Below, in pieces: positions 1 to 7,792 of a stretch of 63,715 nucleotides of DNA. Each line of letters starts with the position of its first letter. The stretch's first letter is position 1. The position numbers and the translations under genes were made by a program. Source of the stretch: a virus; the IMG/VR virus record IMGVR_UViG_3300036859_000316, positions 1-63,715 of that record. The stretch is one strand, 5' to 3'. The notes beneath the pieces are model-generated. The model ran no database searches. It saw nothing but the letters and a program-made list of their open reading frames with translations, and was not told the origin of the DNA.

Positions 1-254
1 AGCTCTTCCCGATCGGGGTCGGGGCGATCTTCGCGGGGCGAACTGGCTCGGCGCCGGGCGCGGGCTCATTCGCGATCGGGCCGGTGAGCAGGTCGAAGCC
101 CTTCTGCGTCTGCTGCCACAGGCCCCCCTTGTGCTTGGCGGCGAGCCCTTCGGCCTTGAGCTCGTCGAGGACTTCGACCAGCTCGGGGACGGTGTCGAGC
201 GGCGTATGGTCGTCGGGGTCGAGCCGCTCTAGAAGCGCCTCGGGGTCCCAGCCG
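1..254. repeat. Left copy of 254-bp terminal overlap
   Basis: Bases 1-254 match 63462-63715 with one difference (C at 127, G at 63588). The matching blocks are 126 and 127 bp long on either side of the mismatch, which looks like assembler k-mer overlap on a circular sequence with a strain variant rather than a true terminal repeat. The gene cut here continues into 63461, supporting circularity. A genuine short terminal redundancy is not excluded. Confidence 0.9.
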
Positions 255-343
255 GCCTTTTCCTTCGGCGTCGTCAGGTGCCCGAGCACCCGACGGTGCA
301 CGTCGGAGGCGAACTGCCCGCCCGGATCAGCCGCATAGCCCAT
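1..343 (-). CDS. Winged-helix-like small structural-module protein, stop beyond the left edge
   Basis: ATG at 343 gives 114 residues. The last sense codon is 2-4, and the TAA is completed only by the bases before the repeat copy at the right end, where TAATG overlaps the endonuclease VII start. Residues about 38-85 alternate Leu/Asp-rich helices with a glycine-tryptophan wing (GGLWQQTQKGFDLL), suggesting a winged-helix fold. The tail is proline and alanine rich. No catalytic motif is seen. It closes the head module after the glycosyltransferase genes. The repeat mismatch changes Gly73 to Arg in the right-hand copy. Function unknown. Confidence 0.7.
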   Translation of the reverse strand, partial: MGYAADPGGQFASDVHRRVLGHLTTPKEKAGWDPEALLERLDPDDHTPLDTVPELVEVLDELKAEGLAAKHKGGLWQQTQKGFDLLTGPIANEPAPGAEPVRPAKIAPTPIGKS

Positions 344-348
344 GCGAC

Positions 349-528
349 TCAGCTCGACGAGTCGTCGGAGACTTCGATCACGCCGCCGGCCACGGAGAGC
401 GCCTCGGGGAGCGCCTCGTCGTCGGTGCCGGTGCCGTCCTTCGTGTAGGGCGGCTCGACCGCTGTGTCGCCGACCGGCCAACCGGAGTCTGCGGAAGTGA
501 TATGCACGCCCGATTTCTCAACAGCCAT
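349..528 (-). CDS. Small acidic hypothetical protein
   Basis: ATG at 528 gives 59 residues ending in IEVSDDSSS. It is acidic, with no cysteines, membrane segment or recognised motif. It lies in a perfectly spaced slot between the glycosyltransferase (stop at 538) and the winged-helix-like gene (start 343), so it fits the operon. Being near the capsid genes it could be a minor head component, but nothing in the sequence shows this. Confidence 0.6.
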   Translation of the reverse strand: MAVEKSGVHITSADSGWPVGDTAVEPPYTKDGTGTDDEALPEALSVAGGVIEVSDDSSS

Positions 529-537
529 AAGCCCAGC

Positions 538-1212
538 CTACCGATTACGTCGCATGACGCCCCGAACTGGCTCTCGCTCCCAGTCGATCCCGGCGGCTGA
601 CCGGCGGGTGCCGATGAACTCGTAGGCTCGGCGATTGCCGGTGCGCCCGGCGATCAGGGACGGGCTGACGGCGACCGGGCGGTGATCGACGAGCGAGGGC
701 ACCGAGTACCAGCAGCGGACCTTCACCACGCTCGCGTACCAGGCAGCGATCCGGCCATCGTAGTTCGGGAGCTCGGGGTGCAGGTTGCCCCACTCGACGA
801 GCGGCTCGATATGCGCGGTGGGGAGGATGATCGCGACGCCCCACCACGGACCCGGCATCTCGATCCACGGGGAGCCCTGCGCCTGCGCCCGGAGCACCGC
901 CGGCGCGACGATGCGCTTCTTCGGGCGCGGCGCCCCCGTGTAGAGCGAGACGGGACGCTCGCCGGCGGCGCGGGCGGCACGTTCGGCCGCCACCAGCAGG
1001 TCGCGGCAGATGATCGCGTCGTCCTGAAGGCAAAGGTGCCACTTCGCCTTCGGGTCGTGGAGCAGCAGGGCACGGGTGCCCGTCTCCCAGCGGTCGCCGT
1101 ACTTGTCCCAGGCGACGGGCACGCCGGGCAGCCGGCGCCGAAGCTGAGCGACGAACCGGCCCCGGCTTCGGTGGGCCATGATCGAAACGGAGAGCTCAGG
1201 CCGCCGCGCCAT
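538..1212 (-). CDS. Glycosyltransferase-like protein of the capsid module
   Basis: ATG at 1212 gives 224 residues, overlapping the upstream methyltransferase by 17 bp. The N-terminal half runs into WHLCLQDDAIICRDLL (about residues 58-73), an acidic cluster after a beta strand like the metal/sugar-nucleotide site of GT-A fold transferases. A later stretch contains VSLYTGAP and PWWGVAIILPTAHI. This pattern is seen in phage and viral glycosyltransferase-like proteins. It is the last of three consecutive genes that look like a glycan-building set (glycosyltransferase, FkbM methyltransferase, this gene), following the capsid gene. Likely role: adding or extending a sugar on a virion protein. Fold assignment is moderate; acceptor and sugar are unknown. 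Confidence 0.6.
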   Translation of the reverse strand: MARRPELSVSIMAHRSRGRFVAQLRRRLPGVPVAWDKYGDRWETGTRALLLHDPKAKWHLCLQDDAIICRDLLVAAERAARAAGERPVSLYTGAPRPKKRIVAPAVLRAQAQGSPWIEMPGPWWGVAIILPTAHIEPLVEWGNLHPELPNYDGRIAAWYASVVKVRCWYSVPSLVDHRPVAVSPSLIAGRTGNRRAYEFIGTRRSAAGIDWEREPVRGVMRRNR

Positions 1213-1840
1213 GCCGCCACTCTTCGAGGGGTGTCGCGCCGAAGGTCTTCGTGTGGGTGTAGCCGAGCGATTCGAGCTCGGCGGCATTTCGCAGGTGGGC
1301 CTCGTCATCGGTGGCCTCGGCGAAGATCAGCGGGCGCTCGCGGGCGATCGTCTCCCGAGCGCCGCGGAGCACCTGCGGCTCCATGCCCTCGACGTCGATC
1401 TTGAGCAGCGAGACGCCGCTGAGGTTGTAGTCGTCCAGCAGCCCCACCGGCACTAGGCCGTCGGCCGGGAAGGATGCCCCGATTACGTGGGCGGGGGCGC
1501 CGGTCACCTTGCCCCTGCCAGCTTTGTCGCCGAGCGCCAGCGGCCATACGGTCACGAGCTCACCGAGCTCATTCAGCGCCACGTTGCGGGTCAGCCGCTC
1601 ATGGTCGAGCGGCTCCACCGCGATCACGCGCAGGCCGCAGACGGCGGCGAACCAGAGGGTGTGATTGCCGACGCCCGCACCGACGTCGACGGCGAGCCCG
1701 CCGAGCTTTTGCCGGTAGATGTGTTGGAGCACCCGCGCCTCATACGGAACGCCCTCACGCAGCGAGCGGCCGATCAGCCCGCCCGGGTCCTCGATCCAAT
1801 AACTGCACCCGTGGGCGTTGATCTTGAGCAGCTCAGCCAA
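1196..1840 (-). CDS. FkbM-family SAM-dependent methyltransferase
   Basis: A TTG start at 1840 gives 214 residues and an 8-base TTGGCTGA overlap with the upstream stop, the same geometry as GTGGCTGA junctions elsewhere in this genome. Motif I is AVDVGAGVGNHTLWFA (about residues 47-62), followed by VIAVEPL (acidic end of strand 2). SLLKIDVEGMEPQVLRGA (about 145-162) is the FkbM signature KIDVEGxE, and LIFAEA follows. FkbM enzymes methylate hydroxyl groups, usually on sugars. Between two glycosyltransferases, the likely job is capping or decorating a glycan attached to the virion. Confidence 0.85.
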   Translation of the reverse strand: MAELLKINAHGCSYWIEDPGGLIGRSLREGVPYEARVLQHIYRQKLGGLAVDVGAGVGNHTLWFAAVCGLRVIAVEPLDHERLTRNVALNELGELVTVWPLALGDKAGRGKVTGAPAHVIGASFPADGLVPVGLLDDYNLSGVSLLKIDVEGMEPQVLRGARETIARERPLIFAEATDDEAHLRNAAELESLGYTHTKTFGATPLEEWRHGAAA

Positions 1841-2540
1841 CGGCGATCCCCCGCTCGCGGATCTGGTTCGCCCACCAGTGACAACCGTAGGCCTCCGGCC
1901 AGCGCTCGGCCGGGTCGAACTCACCGGGCAGGTAAGTGCCGGCCTCGCGCCACCCGAAGGGGAAGAACAGCGCCTCGGGGAGCACCTTCAGCGGGCGGTT
2001 GGCGACGTGGTGGGAGCGGGTGAGGAAGTGCGGCCCGGTCATGCGATTGGGGCGCCGGCCGCGGTGGGCCTTGACGCTCGCCGGCAGGCCGCCGATCAGG
2101 CGGTCGAGGAAGGGGTGCCCCGCCACGGCGCCCATCAGGCCATTCGCGATCCAGCGGCCCTCGACCTCCCAGACGGCGAAGCAGTCGACGCCTTCGAGCA
2201 GCGGGTCGATCGGGCGCAGGGCTTGGAAGTCGTGATCGACGTACACCCCGCCGTGGCGCGCGAGCAGCTCGTAGCGCAGGACGTCGGAGCGAAGCTGCCC
2301 GACGTGGTTCGGGGCGAGCGAGGGGGCCTCGTCGTAGATCCGCTGGTTGACGAGCGGGAAGAGCTCGGGGACGTTGGCGTCGGTCCACTGGCGAAGCTCC
2401 CAGCCCGGTTGCAGCCAGGTCTCCGCGAACGGCCGCGTCCAGTCGGGCTCCGGGCCCCCGATCCAGACGCGGTGAATGAGCCGGGGGAGGCTAGGCGCTG
2501 AGGGCGGCGACGTAATCCGCCTTGCGCCGCTTGCCGCCAA
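1833..2540 (-). CDS. Glycosyltransferase with DXD-containing sugar-binding region
   Basis: The frame holds IHRVWIGGPEPDW near the N-terminus and GQLRSDVLRYELLARHGGVYVDHD in the middle, matching the Gly_transf_sug (DXD) family related to OCH1 and capsular polysaccharide transferases. YVDHDF holds the DxD-type metal site. Tryptophans near the C-terminus (CHWWANQ) are also typical. The start is uncertain: no ATG or GTG precedes the conserved IHRVW; TTG at 2540 gives 235 residues and a 50-bp overlap with the upstream gene, and an ATT start just before IHRVW is possible. It stands directly after the capsid and SAP-like genes, so virion glycosylation is a reasonable inference. Confidence 0.85.
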   Translation of the reverse strand: MAASGARRITSPPSAPSLPRLIHRVWIGGPEPDWTRPFAETWLQPGWELRQWTDANVPELFPLVNQRIYDEAPSLAPNHVGQLRSDVLRYELLARHGGVYVDHDFQALRPIDPLLEGVDCFAVWEVEGRWIANGLMGAVAGHPFLDRLIGGLPASVKAHRGRRPNRMTGPHFLTRSHHVANRPLKVLPEALFFPFGWREAGTYLPGEFDPAERWPEAYGCHWWANQIRERGIAVG

Positions 2541-2790
2541 CCTTGACGCCGCGCTCGGTGGCGAGCTTGCGCAACTCGGGCACCGTGAGGTCTTCGAGCG
2601 CTGAGGCGCGGGTCGGCCGCGGGATCGAGGCGGTCGTGATCGTGCCGCCGCCGCCGACGAGCACCTGACGCAGATCCGCCGACGTCGCTCGCGGGGGGAA
2701 GGGGATCCCGCGCTCCGCAGCGAGCTCTTCGAGCTTGCGCGGTGACAGGCTCCGCAGCTCGCGCATCGTCAGTGGCCGGGGGTCGGCCAT
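2491..2790 (-). CDS. SAP/HeH-like head-associated protein with two helix-extension-helix units
   Basis: ATG at 2790 gives 99 residues. Two similar units, LSPRKLEELAAERGIPFPPRA (about 14-34) and LTVPELRKLATERGVKVGGK (about 68-87), resemble the helix-extension-helix of SAP, HeH or Rho N-terminal domains, often nucleic-acid binding. They are joined by a Gly/Thr linker. It follows the major capsid gene by 4 bp, where phages often keep small decoration or connector proteins. Role unproven. Confidence 0.7.
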   Translation of the reverse strand: MADPRPLTMRELRSLSPRKLEELAAERGIPFPPRATSADLRQVLVGGGGTITTASIPRPTRASALEDLTVPELRKLATERGVKVGGKRRKADYVAALSA

Positions 2791-2794
2791 CGGA

Positions 2795-3760
2795 TTAGGA
2801 GGTTCCGGCGACCGTCAGGCCGTAGACGTCGACTGCGGCGTCGAGCTCTTCGACGATCACGTCGGGCTTGACGAAGTAGATGTAGCCGCGCTTGTCACGT
2901 GTCAGGAGCTCCCAGTCGGTCTCGCCCGTGACCTTGCCCTTGCGGACCTCCCAGGTGACCACCCGGACGAGGTTCGAGGGCGAGGTCAGCACGAGGCGGT
3001 CGTCGGGGAAGGCCGGGACCGGGATGAACTCGATATTGAGCGGCCGGTTCGCCTGCCCGCCGCCGAACAACGCCGCGTCGCCGGCGGCGGTGTTGCGCTC
3101 GGTCAGGTACTCGACCCAGGAGATCGACTGCACCGGCGAGCCTAGGAAGGCGAGGTTGCCGGCGTTGACGAACTTGTTCGGCATCGCCTTGATCGCCGCG
3201 AAGAAGTGCTCCTTGTGAATGTTGCCCGAGGCGTCGCCGTAGGCGGTGGCGTCGATCCGGTGGCTGGCGGCAAGGTTGTCTTCGAGGATCTTGAGGATGC
3301 CGTCGTTGATCCCGATGAAGTCGTCGCCGGTCTGGGACTCGTCGCCGTTCACGTCGAGGTCTTCCCAGTCGAGCGCGAACTGCTGCGTCATCTCGTCGGT
3401 GATCTTCGCCTCGACCGCCTGCTCTTCGATGTTCTCGTGGAAGACGTCCTCGGTGACCTCCCAGGGCAGCCGCAGCTTCTTCGTCGCGTACTCGACGGTC
3501 GGGAACTGGACCTCGGCCCGGTAGCCGTCGTCCGCGTTCTCGGCGGCGGCCCGGATCAGGCGACCGCCCGAAGTGAGCTTGTTGAGCTCGCCGGTCTCGG
3601 CCCGGCGCCGCTCAAGCCGCATCTTCGAGCTGAGGACGGCCTTGTCCTTGATCGTCTGGATGAAGGCCGCAGACTGCTCGGGACTGAGCATCCCGCCGGC
3701 GGCGACCGCTCGGTCGACCGTCGCCTTCTGAACCAGGGAAAGTGCTTGGCGGCGATCCAT
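2795..3760 (-). CDS. Major capsid protein (HK97-like fold)
   Basis: ATG at 3760 overlaps the protease/scaffold stop as TAATG and gives 321 residues, a usual length for HK97-fold capsid proteins. Seen: an N-terminal helical arm (RRQALSLVQKATVDRAV), a long acidic middle segment (WEVTEDVFHENIEEQAVEAKITDEMTQQ, split here by prediction into the spine helix), a loop with GINDGILKIL, and a C-terminal VKPDVIVEELDAAVDVYGLTV typical of the last strands of this fold. Position directly after the maturation protease and before a head-associated gene agrees. Sequence matches are by pattern, so the family call is stronger than any subfamily. Confidence 0.8.
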   Translation of the reverse strand: MDRRQALSLVQKATVDRAVAAGGMLSPEQSAAFIQTIKDKAVLSSKMRLERRRAETGELNKLTSGGRLIRAAAENADDGYRAEVQFPTVEYATKKLRLPWEVTEDVFHENIEEQAVEAKITDEMTQQFALDWEDLDVNGDESQTGDDFIGINDGILKILEDNLAASHRIDATAYGDASGNIHKEHFFAAIKAMPNKFVNAGNLAFLGSPVQSISWVEYLTERNTAAGDAALFGGGQANRPLNIEFIPVPAFPDDRLVLTSPSNLVRVVTWEVRKGKVTGETDWELLTRDKRGYIYFVKPDVIVEELDAAVDVYGLTVAGTS

Positions 3761-5853
3761 TAGCCCAGGATCCCCACGAGATTCGGATCGAGCTTGCGAT
3801 CCTCGTAAGCCTTTACGACGCGCTCGGCCTTCGCGCCCTCGTCGTCGTCGTCAGTCGTACCCTCGTCGCCGTTCTGGGAGGTCGTGCCGTCGCCGAGCTT
3901 CTCGATCGCCTCGCCGAGCTCGTCGACCTTGCCGGAGACCTCGTCCAAGGACTTCTGAAGCTCGTCGGCGGTCGGGGACTTCTCTTCGTCCTCGTCGTCT
4001 TCCTCGGCGGCCTTGACGAGCGTGTCGACCGCGCCGGCCATCTTCACCACGAGGCCCGGCTCGTCGTCGTCGCCGATCAGCTTCTTCTCAAGCCCGTCGA
4101 GGCGCTCTTCAACGCCCTCGACCCGCTTGAGCTCGTCTTCGGTGAGTCCCATCTCGCTTTCGAGGCTACCACCATCCTCCGCTGACGCCACCGGGCTGAA
4201 CTTCGCCAGCGTGTCCGGCACTTCCTCGCCGGCGGCTCGATAGGCCGCGGCGAGCTTGCGCTTCGCCGCCGCGAGCTGCACCGAGCTCGCGCCCTTGACA
4301 CCGCCCCGGCCGCCAGCGAGGGCGGCGGCAGCGGGCCCGAGCGCGTTGACGTTGAGGACTCCGTTCGGCTCGCGGATCGGCAGCCCGTAGCGCTGCTTCG
4401 GGGTGCCGGCGTTGTCGCCGCGGTCGAGGACGCACGAGCGCTTGTATTGATCGTCGGTGAACCGGGAGGCCGAGCCGTCCCATGCCGCGTCGGTCGTCTT
4501 CGCGGCCTTCTCGACCTTCTCGCCGTTGTCGGCGAGCCACTTCGCCGGATCCTTGAAGATCGCTGAGCGCACCGCCGGCGGGATGCCGTCCGGGTACTTC
4601 TTCCGGGCCGCGGCCATCGCCGCCTTGACAGCGCCGGAACGCGCCGCGATCCCCGCCTTCACGAGCTCGTCGCGGGCCGCTTCGATCTCGCGATCATCGG
4701 CGACCTGCTGCGCGAACTTCTCGATCCCGGTCTCGCCAACCAGTTCGAGCGCCCAGTCCTTGAACTCGTCGAGCGACTGCCCGATCAGGTCGGTCGGGGT
4801 GCGGGTTTCGCCCTCGGGCGGATAGAAGGCGCTGAAGATCGCCGAGCGCAGGGCCTCGAAGGCGTCGGGCAGCTCATCCTCGAAGTCGCGCTGCGCATAG
4901 GCCTCGCCGAAGGTCCGCGCCTTCGCCTTCTCGACCTCGTCGAGCTCGGCCAGCTCGTCGGGCTTCAGCCCAACCGCCTCGCCGATCTTTCGCAGCACCT
5001 TCCGACTCACGCTGTCTTCCAGCGTATCGCCGTCGCCCTTTGACACCTTGCCGCGCCACCTGGTCGTGCCGCGGATCAGATCCTTGAGGACAGCGCAGCG
5101 GCGCTTCGCGTGACCCGGCGACAGCCCGTGCTTCACCTGATCGCGGTAGCAGGACGTGAACGGGTGGGGCTTCGAGGCGTAGTGGCGCAGCAGCGGCGCG
5201 AGCTTCTTCCGGTCGGCGACGCTGACGTTGGCGGTGCCGGGCTTCGTGAAGGCCTCGGCCTTTTCGAGCTTCTCGAAGAGCTCCCAGCAGTCGGCGCATC
5301 CGGGCAGCGGCTCGGCAGCCTTCTCGACGAGCTCGCGCCGGCCGAGGCCCTCGATCGAGATCCCGGTGAACTCGCCCTTGTCGATCGCCTCGCGGCCCGC
5401 GTCATTCGGCCTGATCGCGATCACCCACGAGCCCTTGCGGATCGTCTCGGAGCCGACCATGAAGTCAGCCGGGGCGACGTAGTTCTCGACCACGGTGCCC
5501 CATGGATCGAGCGACTTGTGCATCGCGTTGACGAGCGCCCCCGACTCCATGAAGCGGTGCGCCGCCTTGCGGATCTCGTCCTCGTCGGCCCACTCGTCGG
5601 GGATCGACTGGTCGGTGGCGGCCTTGCCGGGGTCTTCCTGCCAGCCCGGCTCGGCCACGACGCAGTAGGCGGCATCCCATCCGTCGGCCTTGACGATCCG
5701 CTGCGCCGCCGGCAGGATGAGCGCGTCGGTGTCCGGCTCGTCTGACTCAGCGACCTCGCCCGACTTCAGCAGCACCCACCGCTTGCGGTTGGCACCCTTC
5801 GAGACCAGGGAGATCGCGGTCGGGCGAACGTCACGGAGTAGATGAACCTTCAC
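3760..5853 (-). CDS. XkdF-type prohead protease fused to a scaffold-like region
   Basis: GTG at 5853 gives 697 residues. The N-terminus AISLVSKGANRKRW and the region from about 105 (GALVNAMHKSLD, then VENYVAPADF, KGSWVIAIRP, KGEFTGISIEGLG) match the putative serine protease XkdF family of PBSX-like prophages, which matures the head. The middle contains ChaB-like or plasmid-like segments (FTDDQYKRSCVLDRG, then KYPDGIPPAVRSAIF). The C-terminal 150 residues are a very acidic coiled coil (DDDEPGLVV, EEDDEDEEKS, DELGEAIEKL) of the kind found in scaffolding proteins. Twice the size of a simple protease, so it is probably a protease-scaffold fusion acting inside the prohead. The capsid gene follows with overlapping stop/start. 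Confidence 0.8.
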   Translation of the reverse strand: MKVHLLRDVRPTAISLVSKGANRKRWVLLKSGEVAESDEPDTDALILPAAQRIVKADGWDAAYCVVAEPGWQEDPGKAATDQSIPDEWADEDEIRKAAHRFMESGALVNAMHKSLDPWGTVVENYVAPADFMVGSETIRKGSWVIAIRPNDAGREAIDKGEFTGISIEGLGRRELVEKAAEPLPGCADCWELFEKLEKAEAFTKPGTANVSVADRKKLAPLLRHYASKPHPFTSCYRDQVKHGLSPGHAKRRCAVLKDLIRGTTRWRGKVSKGDGDTLEDSVSRKVLRKIGEAVGLKPDELAELDEVEKAKARTFGEAYAQRDFEDELPDAFEALRSAIFSAFYPPEGETRTPTDLIGQSLDEFKDWALELVGETGIEKFAQQVADDREIEAARDELVKAGIAARSGAVKAAMAAARKKYPDGIPPAVRSAIFKDPAKWLADNGEKVEKAAKTTDAAWDGSASRFTDDQYKRSCVLDRGDNAGTPKQRYGLPIREPNGVLNVNALGPAAAALAGGRGGVKGASSVQLAAAKRKLAAAYRAAGEEVPDTLAKFSPVASAEDGGSLESEMGLTEDELKRVEGVEERLDGLEKKLIGDDDEPGLVVKMAGAVDTLVKAAEEDDEDEEKSPTADELQKSLDEVSGKVDELGEAIEKLGDGTTSQNGDEGTTDDDDEGAKAERVVKAYEDRKLDPNLVGILG

Positions 5854-5872
5854 ACCACGAGGCTACCCGGAA

Positions 5873-5907
5873 CCACGAACGGCGCCCCAAAGTTGGCGCC
5901 GTCGTGG
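5873..5907 (-). terminator. Strong hairpin before the protease/capsid operon
   Basis: Arms CCACGA(A)CGGCGCC and GGCGCCGTCGTGG pair over 13 bp with one bulged base around an 8-base loop (ccaaagtt). It fills the 86-bp gap between the HTH gene (stop 5940) and the protease start (5853). There is no U-run after the stem in the direction of transcription, so it could be a terminator/attenuator, a processing site or an mRNA 5' stabiliser. Confidence 0.45.
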
Positions 5908-5939
5908 GCTAAGCAACGGAAAGGAACCGGCCTCGAAGC

Positions 5940-6149
5940 CTACTGCAACCCCGGAGAGACTTCGACCAGCTCGCGCCGGTACTTCACCACCCAGCGCCGC
6001 ACCGCGGAGGCCCGCCAGATCCGCCCGTTCGCGAGCTCGTAGGCCGGCTTCGGGAAGCGCGGCGTCCCGGTCCAGTAGTCGACCCGCTGCGGCTTGACGC
6101 CGTAGGCCTTCGCGATCTCGGTCACGCCCCAGAGCTCAGTCGGTGCCAT
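5940..6149 (-). CDS. AlpA/excisionase-like helix-turn-helix protein
   Basis: 69 residues from the codon at 6149. WGVTEIAKAYGVKPQRVDYWTGTPRFPKP followed by GRIWRASAVRRWVVKYR is the pattern of MerR/AlpA-type small DNA-binding proteins: a helix-turn-helix, a short wing with FPKP, then the arginine-rich RxWRASxVRRW helix. Such proteins act as excisionases or transcription activators. No integrase is recognised, so transcription control of the structural operon next door is more likely. It overlaps the upstream gene by 14 bp. Confidence 0.75.
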   Translation of the reverse strand: MAPTELWGVTEIAKAYGVKPQRVDYWTGTPRFPKPAYELANGRIWRASAVRRWVVKYRRELVEVSPGLQ

Positions 6150-6519
6150 TGTCGCGCCCCCTTGGGTGGTCGCTTGAGTCGCGAAGCCCGAGTGACAGCA
6201 GCCGGTCAGTGAAGGCGTCGCGGCTCTCGACCTCGGCCAGTAGGTCGACCTTCGCTCGATCAGCCGCGGCGAGAAGGTCGCGGAACGCCGCTAGGCCGTC
6301 CCCGAATACGCAGGCGTGCGGGGTCAGCGAATCGTTGCTCCCCAACCGCTTTAGCTCGATCTTGAACTCACCGCGCTCGCCGACCCCGCCGCCCTCTCGC
6401 TCGCGGTAGAACTCGCCGACCATGAAGTCGGCCTCCGGTGGAGGCGAGCCGTAGAGCGGCACCGTGTCGGCGTAGCGCTGTCGGTGGTGATCGTAGAAGG
6501 CCAGTTTCCGCTTCGCCAT
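6136..6519 (-). CDS. Hypothetical protein
   Basis: ATG at 6519 gives 127 residues, mixed charge, no cysteine pairs or membrane segment. A central Gly/Glu patch (EREGGGVGERGEF) separates two predicted alpha/beta halves; the second is helical (AAFRDLLAAADRAKVDLLAEVESR). It follows the 6522 gene by 2 bp and is in the small-gene block driven by the candidate promoters at 6989 and 9174. Function unknown. Confidence 0.65.
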   Translation of the reverse strand: MAKRKLAFYDHHRQRYADTVPLYGSPPPEADFMVGEFYREREGGGVGERGEFKIELKRLGSNDSLTPHACVFGDGLAAFRDLLAAADRAKVDLLAEVESRDAFTDRLLSLGLRDSSDHPRGRDNGTD

Positions 6520-6521
6520 TG

Positions 6522-6980
6522 TCAGCTCCCCTCGGCCGGGCACTCGCCGAATGTCGGGTGACGCTCGCCTCGGTAGAGCTCGGTCAGGAGCGGCAGGATC
6601 TCGGTCCCCGAGTCGAGCAGGTAGACCCGAACCCGGCCCTGCTTGTAGTTGGCCTCGATCCCGTAGACCGCGTAGTGGGCGGTCTCGGGCTGGTAGCCGG
6701 CTATGGCCGGGTGACCGTCGACGACGTCCGGCCAGCTCAGATACCCGTCAGCCGCCACCATCGAGACCTTCGGCAGCCCGAGCTCTCGGATGCAGGCCTT
6801 GATCGCCTCGCCGGGCATGAAGCCCATCTCCAGCGGCGACCCATCGGCCGGCAGATCCTCCCAGGTCAGGCCGGCGAACGCCCGCTCGACCCGCTCGCGA
6901 TCATCGGGGCCGGTGAACTTGGCGCCGACCTCGGTCCAGTTGCGCTCAACTGTTGCGGTCATGGTTCCTCCGTTCTCCAT
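6522..6980 (-). CDS. Hypothetical protein behind a leaderless-type promoter
   Basis: Two starts compete. ATG at 6980 (152 residues) lies 8 bases after a TATAAT box, so it would be a leaderless start. ATG at 6962 (146 residues) follows a GGAGG ribosome site. The protein is acidic, with WPDVVDGHPAIAGYQPETAHYAVYGIEANYKQ suggesting a compact alpha/beta fold, and VRVYLLDSGTEILP near the end. No known family recognised. First gene after the promoter/operator at 6989-7018. Confidence 0.7.
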   Translation of the reverse strand: MENGGTMTATVERNWTEVGAKFTGPDDRERVERAFAGLTWEDLPADGSPLEMGFMPGEAIKACIRELGLPKVSMVAADGYLSWPDVVDGHPAIAGYQPETAHYAVYGIEANYKQGRVRVYLLDSGTEILPLLTELYRGERHPTFGECPAEGS

Positions 6981-7018
6981 ACAGGCCCATTATAGGGCAT
7001 CGTCTGTACCCCGTACAG
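6978..7018 (-). promoter_or_regulatory. Candidate promoter with palindromic operator at -35
   Basis: TATAAT is read on the minus strand at 6994-6989. The ATG at 6980 begins 8 bases later. Upstream, the 15-bp palindrome CTGTAC-GGG-GTACAG (7004-7018) ends 9 bases before the -10 and covers the -35 position. After the -10 comes CCTGTATGGAGA. The same layout with the same downstream string occurs at 9163-9202, so both are probably controlled by one regulator. Confidence 0.6.
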
Positions 7019-7466
7019 TCGTGACGAGTATCTCCGCGTTGCTCGCGTCATAGCCGCGGGTGCGCCGACCTTTCGGCAGCACCGCCAGCGGGGCGCCCTC
7101 GGCGTCGAACACGAGCCGGGCATCCTCGTACTCGCTCAGCAGGCCGGTGCCGCCGACGTAGTGGCCGGGGCGGTAGACGATGATCCGCGCGTACCGGCGG
7201 CGCTCATCGGGCTCGCCCCGCTCGACCTTCACGTAGCCGCTGCTGCGCGCCTCCGCGATCTTCTCCTGCTCGCGCTCGATCGCCCAGAGCGACGAGAGCA
7301 GGTAGATGGCCCTCCCTTCGTCCGGCGACCCCGCGAGGGCCGGAATCCGCCCCTCGAAGTCGCTGTTGTAAAACAGGCCGGACTCGCGCAGCGCCGCGTA
7401 CTCGGCGAGAAACGAGCGGACCTGCTCTTTGTCCCCCCAGTTGCCATTCCACCTAAACGTGCTCAT
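6990..7466 (-). CDS. Hypothetical protein
   Basis: ATG at 7466 overlaps the upstream stop by 4 bp (158 residues). WNGNWGDKEQVRSFLAEYAALRESGLFYNSDFEGRI near the N-terminus is predicted helical; the C-terminal half has PGHYVGGTGLLSEYEDARLVFD and ends ILVTTVRGTDDAL. Its last codons overlap the palindrome and -10 box that drive the next gene. Function not recognised. Confidence 0.65.
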   Translation of the reverse strand: MSTFRWNGNWGDKEQVRSFLAEYAALRESGLFYNSDFEGRIPALAGSPDEGRAIYLLSSLWAIEREQEKIAEARSSGYVKVERGEPDERRRYARIIVYRPGHYVGGTGLLSEYEDARLVFDAEGAPLAVLPKGRRTRGYDASNAEILVTTVRGTDDAL

Positions 7467-7792
7467 GCTGTCCTCCCTTCTGACCGCTGCCCGAGATCCT
7501 CGAAGGCCGCGGTCCGGGTCAGGTCGTAGTGGCCGGACTGGAAGAACACGACGCCGGCGGACTCCGCGCGGCGGTCGCAATACTCGGCGGTGCCGTACTC
7601 GCGACCCTCGAAGGGCGCGACGGCCCGCTCGAACGCGACGAGCCCCCAGGGAACCTCGCCCGCGCGCTGCCGGCACTCGATCGTGCCGATGATCTTCCAG
7701 CCGTTCTTTTTCGCTGCGGTCTCGATCGCAGCGGCGAGCTCGTCGGCCGGCGATCCCCCTCGGCCTCCGTAGGGGTTGCGGATCTCACTCAT
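7463..7792 (-). CDS. Hypothetical protein
   Basis: ATG at 7792 (109 residues) preceded by GAAGGGAG. An alpha/beta protein: ADELAAAIETAAKKNGWKII helix then GTIECRQ, GLVAFERAVAPF, and aromatic VVFFQSGHYDLTRTAAFEDL. It overlaps its neighbours by 4 bp on both sides, hence one operon. The C-terminal phrase SGHYDLTR resembles PGHYVGG of the next gene, so the two may share a domain. No family recognised. Confidence 0.65.
   Translation of the reverse strand: MSEIRNPYGGRGGSPADELAAAIETAAKKNGWKIIGTIECRQRAGEVPWGLVAFERAVAPFEGREYGTAEYCDRRAESAGVVFFQSGHYDLTRTAAFEDLGQRSEGRTA

Noticed and set aside
1-254. Direct terminal repeats as true packaging ends
   Set aside because: The single mismatch splits the match into 126 and 127 bases and a gene spans the joint; assembler overlap on a circular molecule explains it better.
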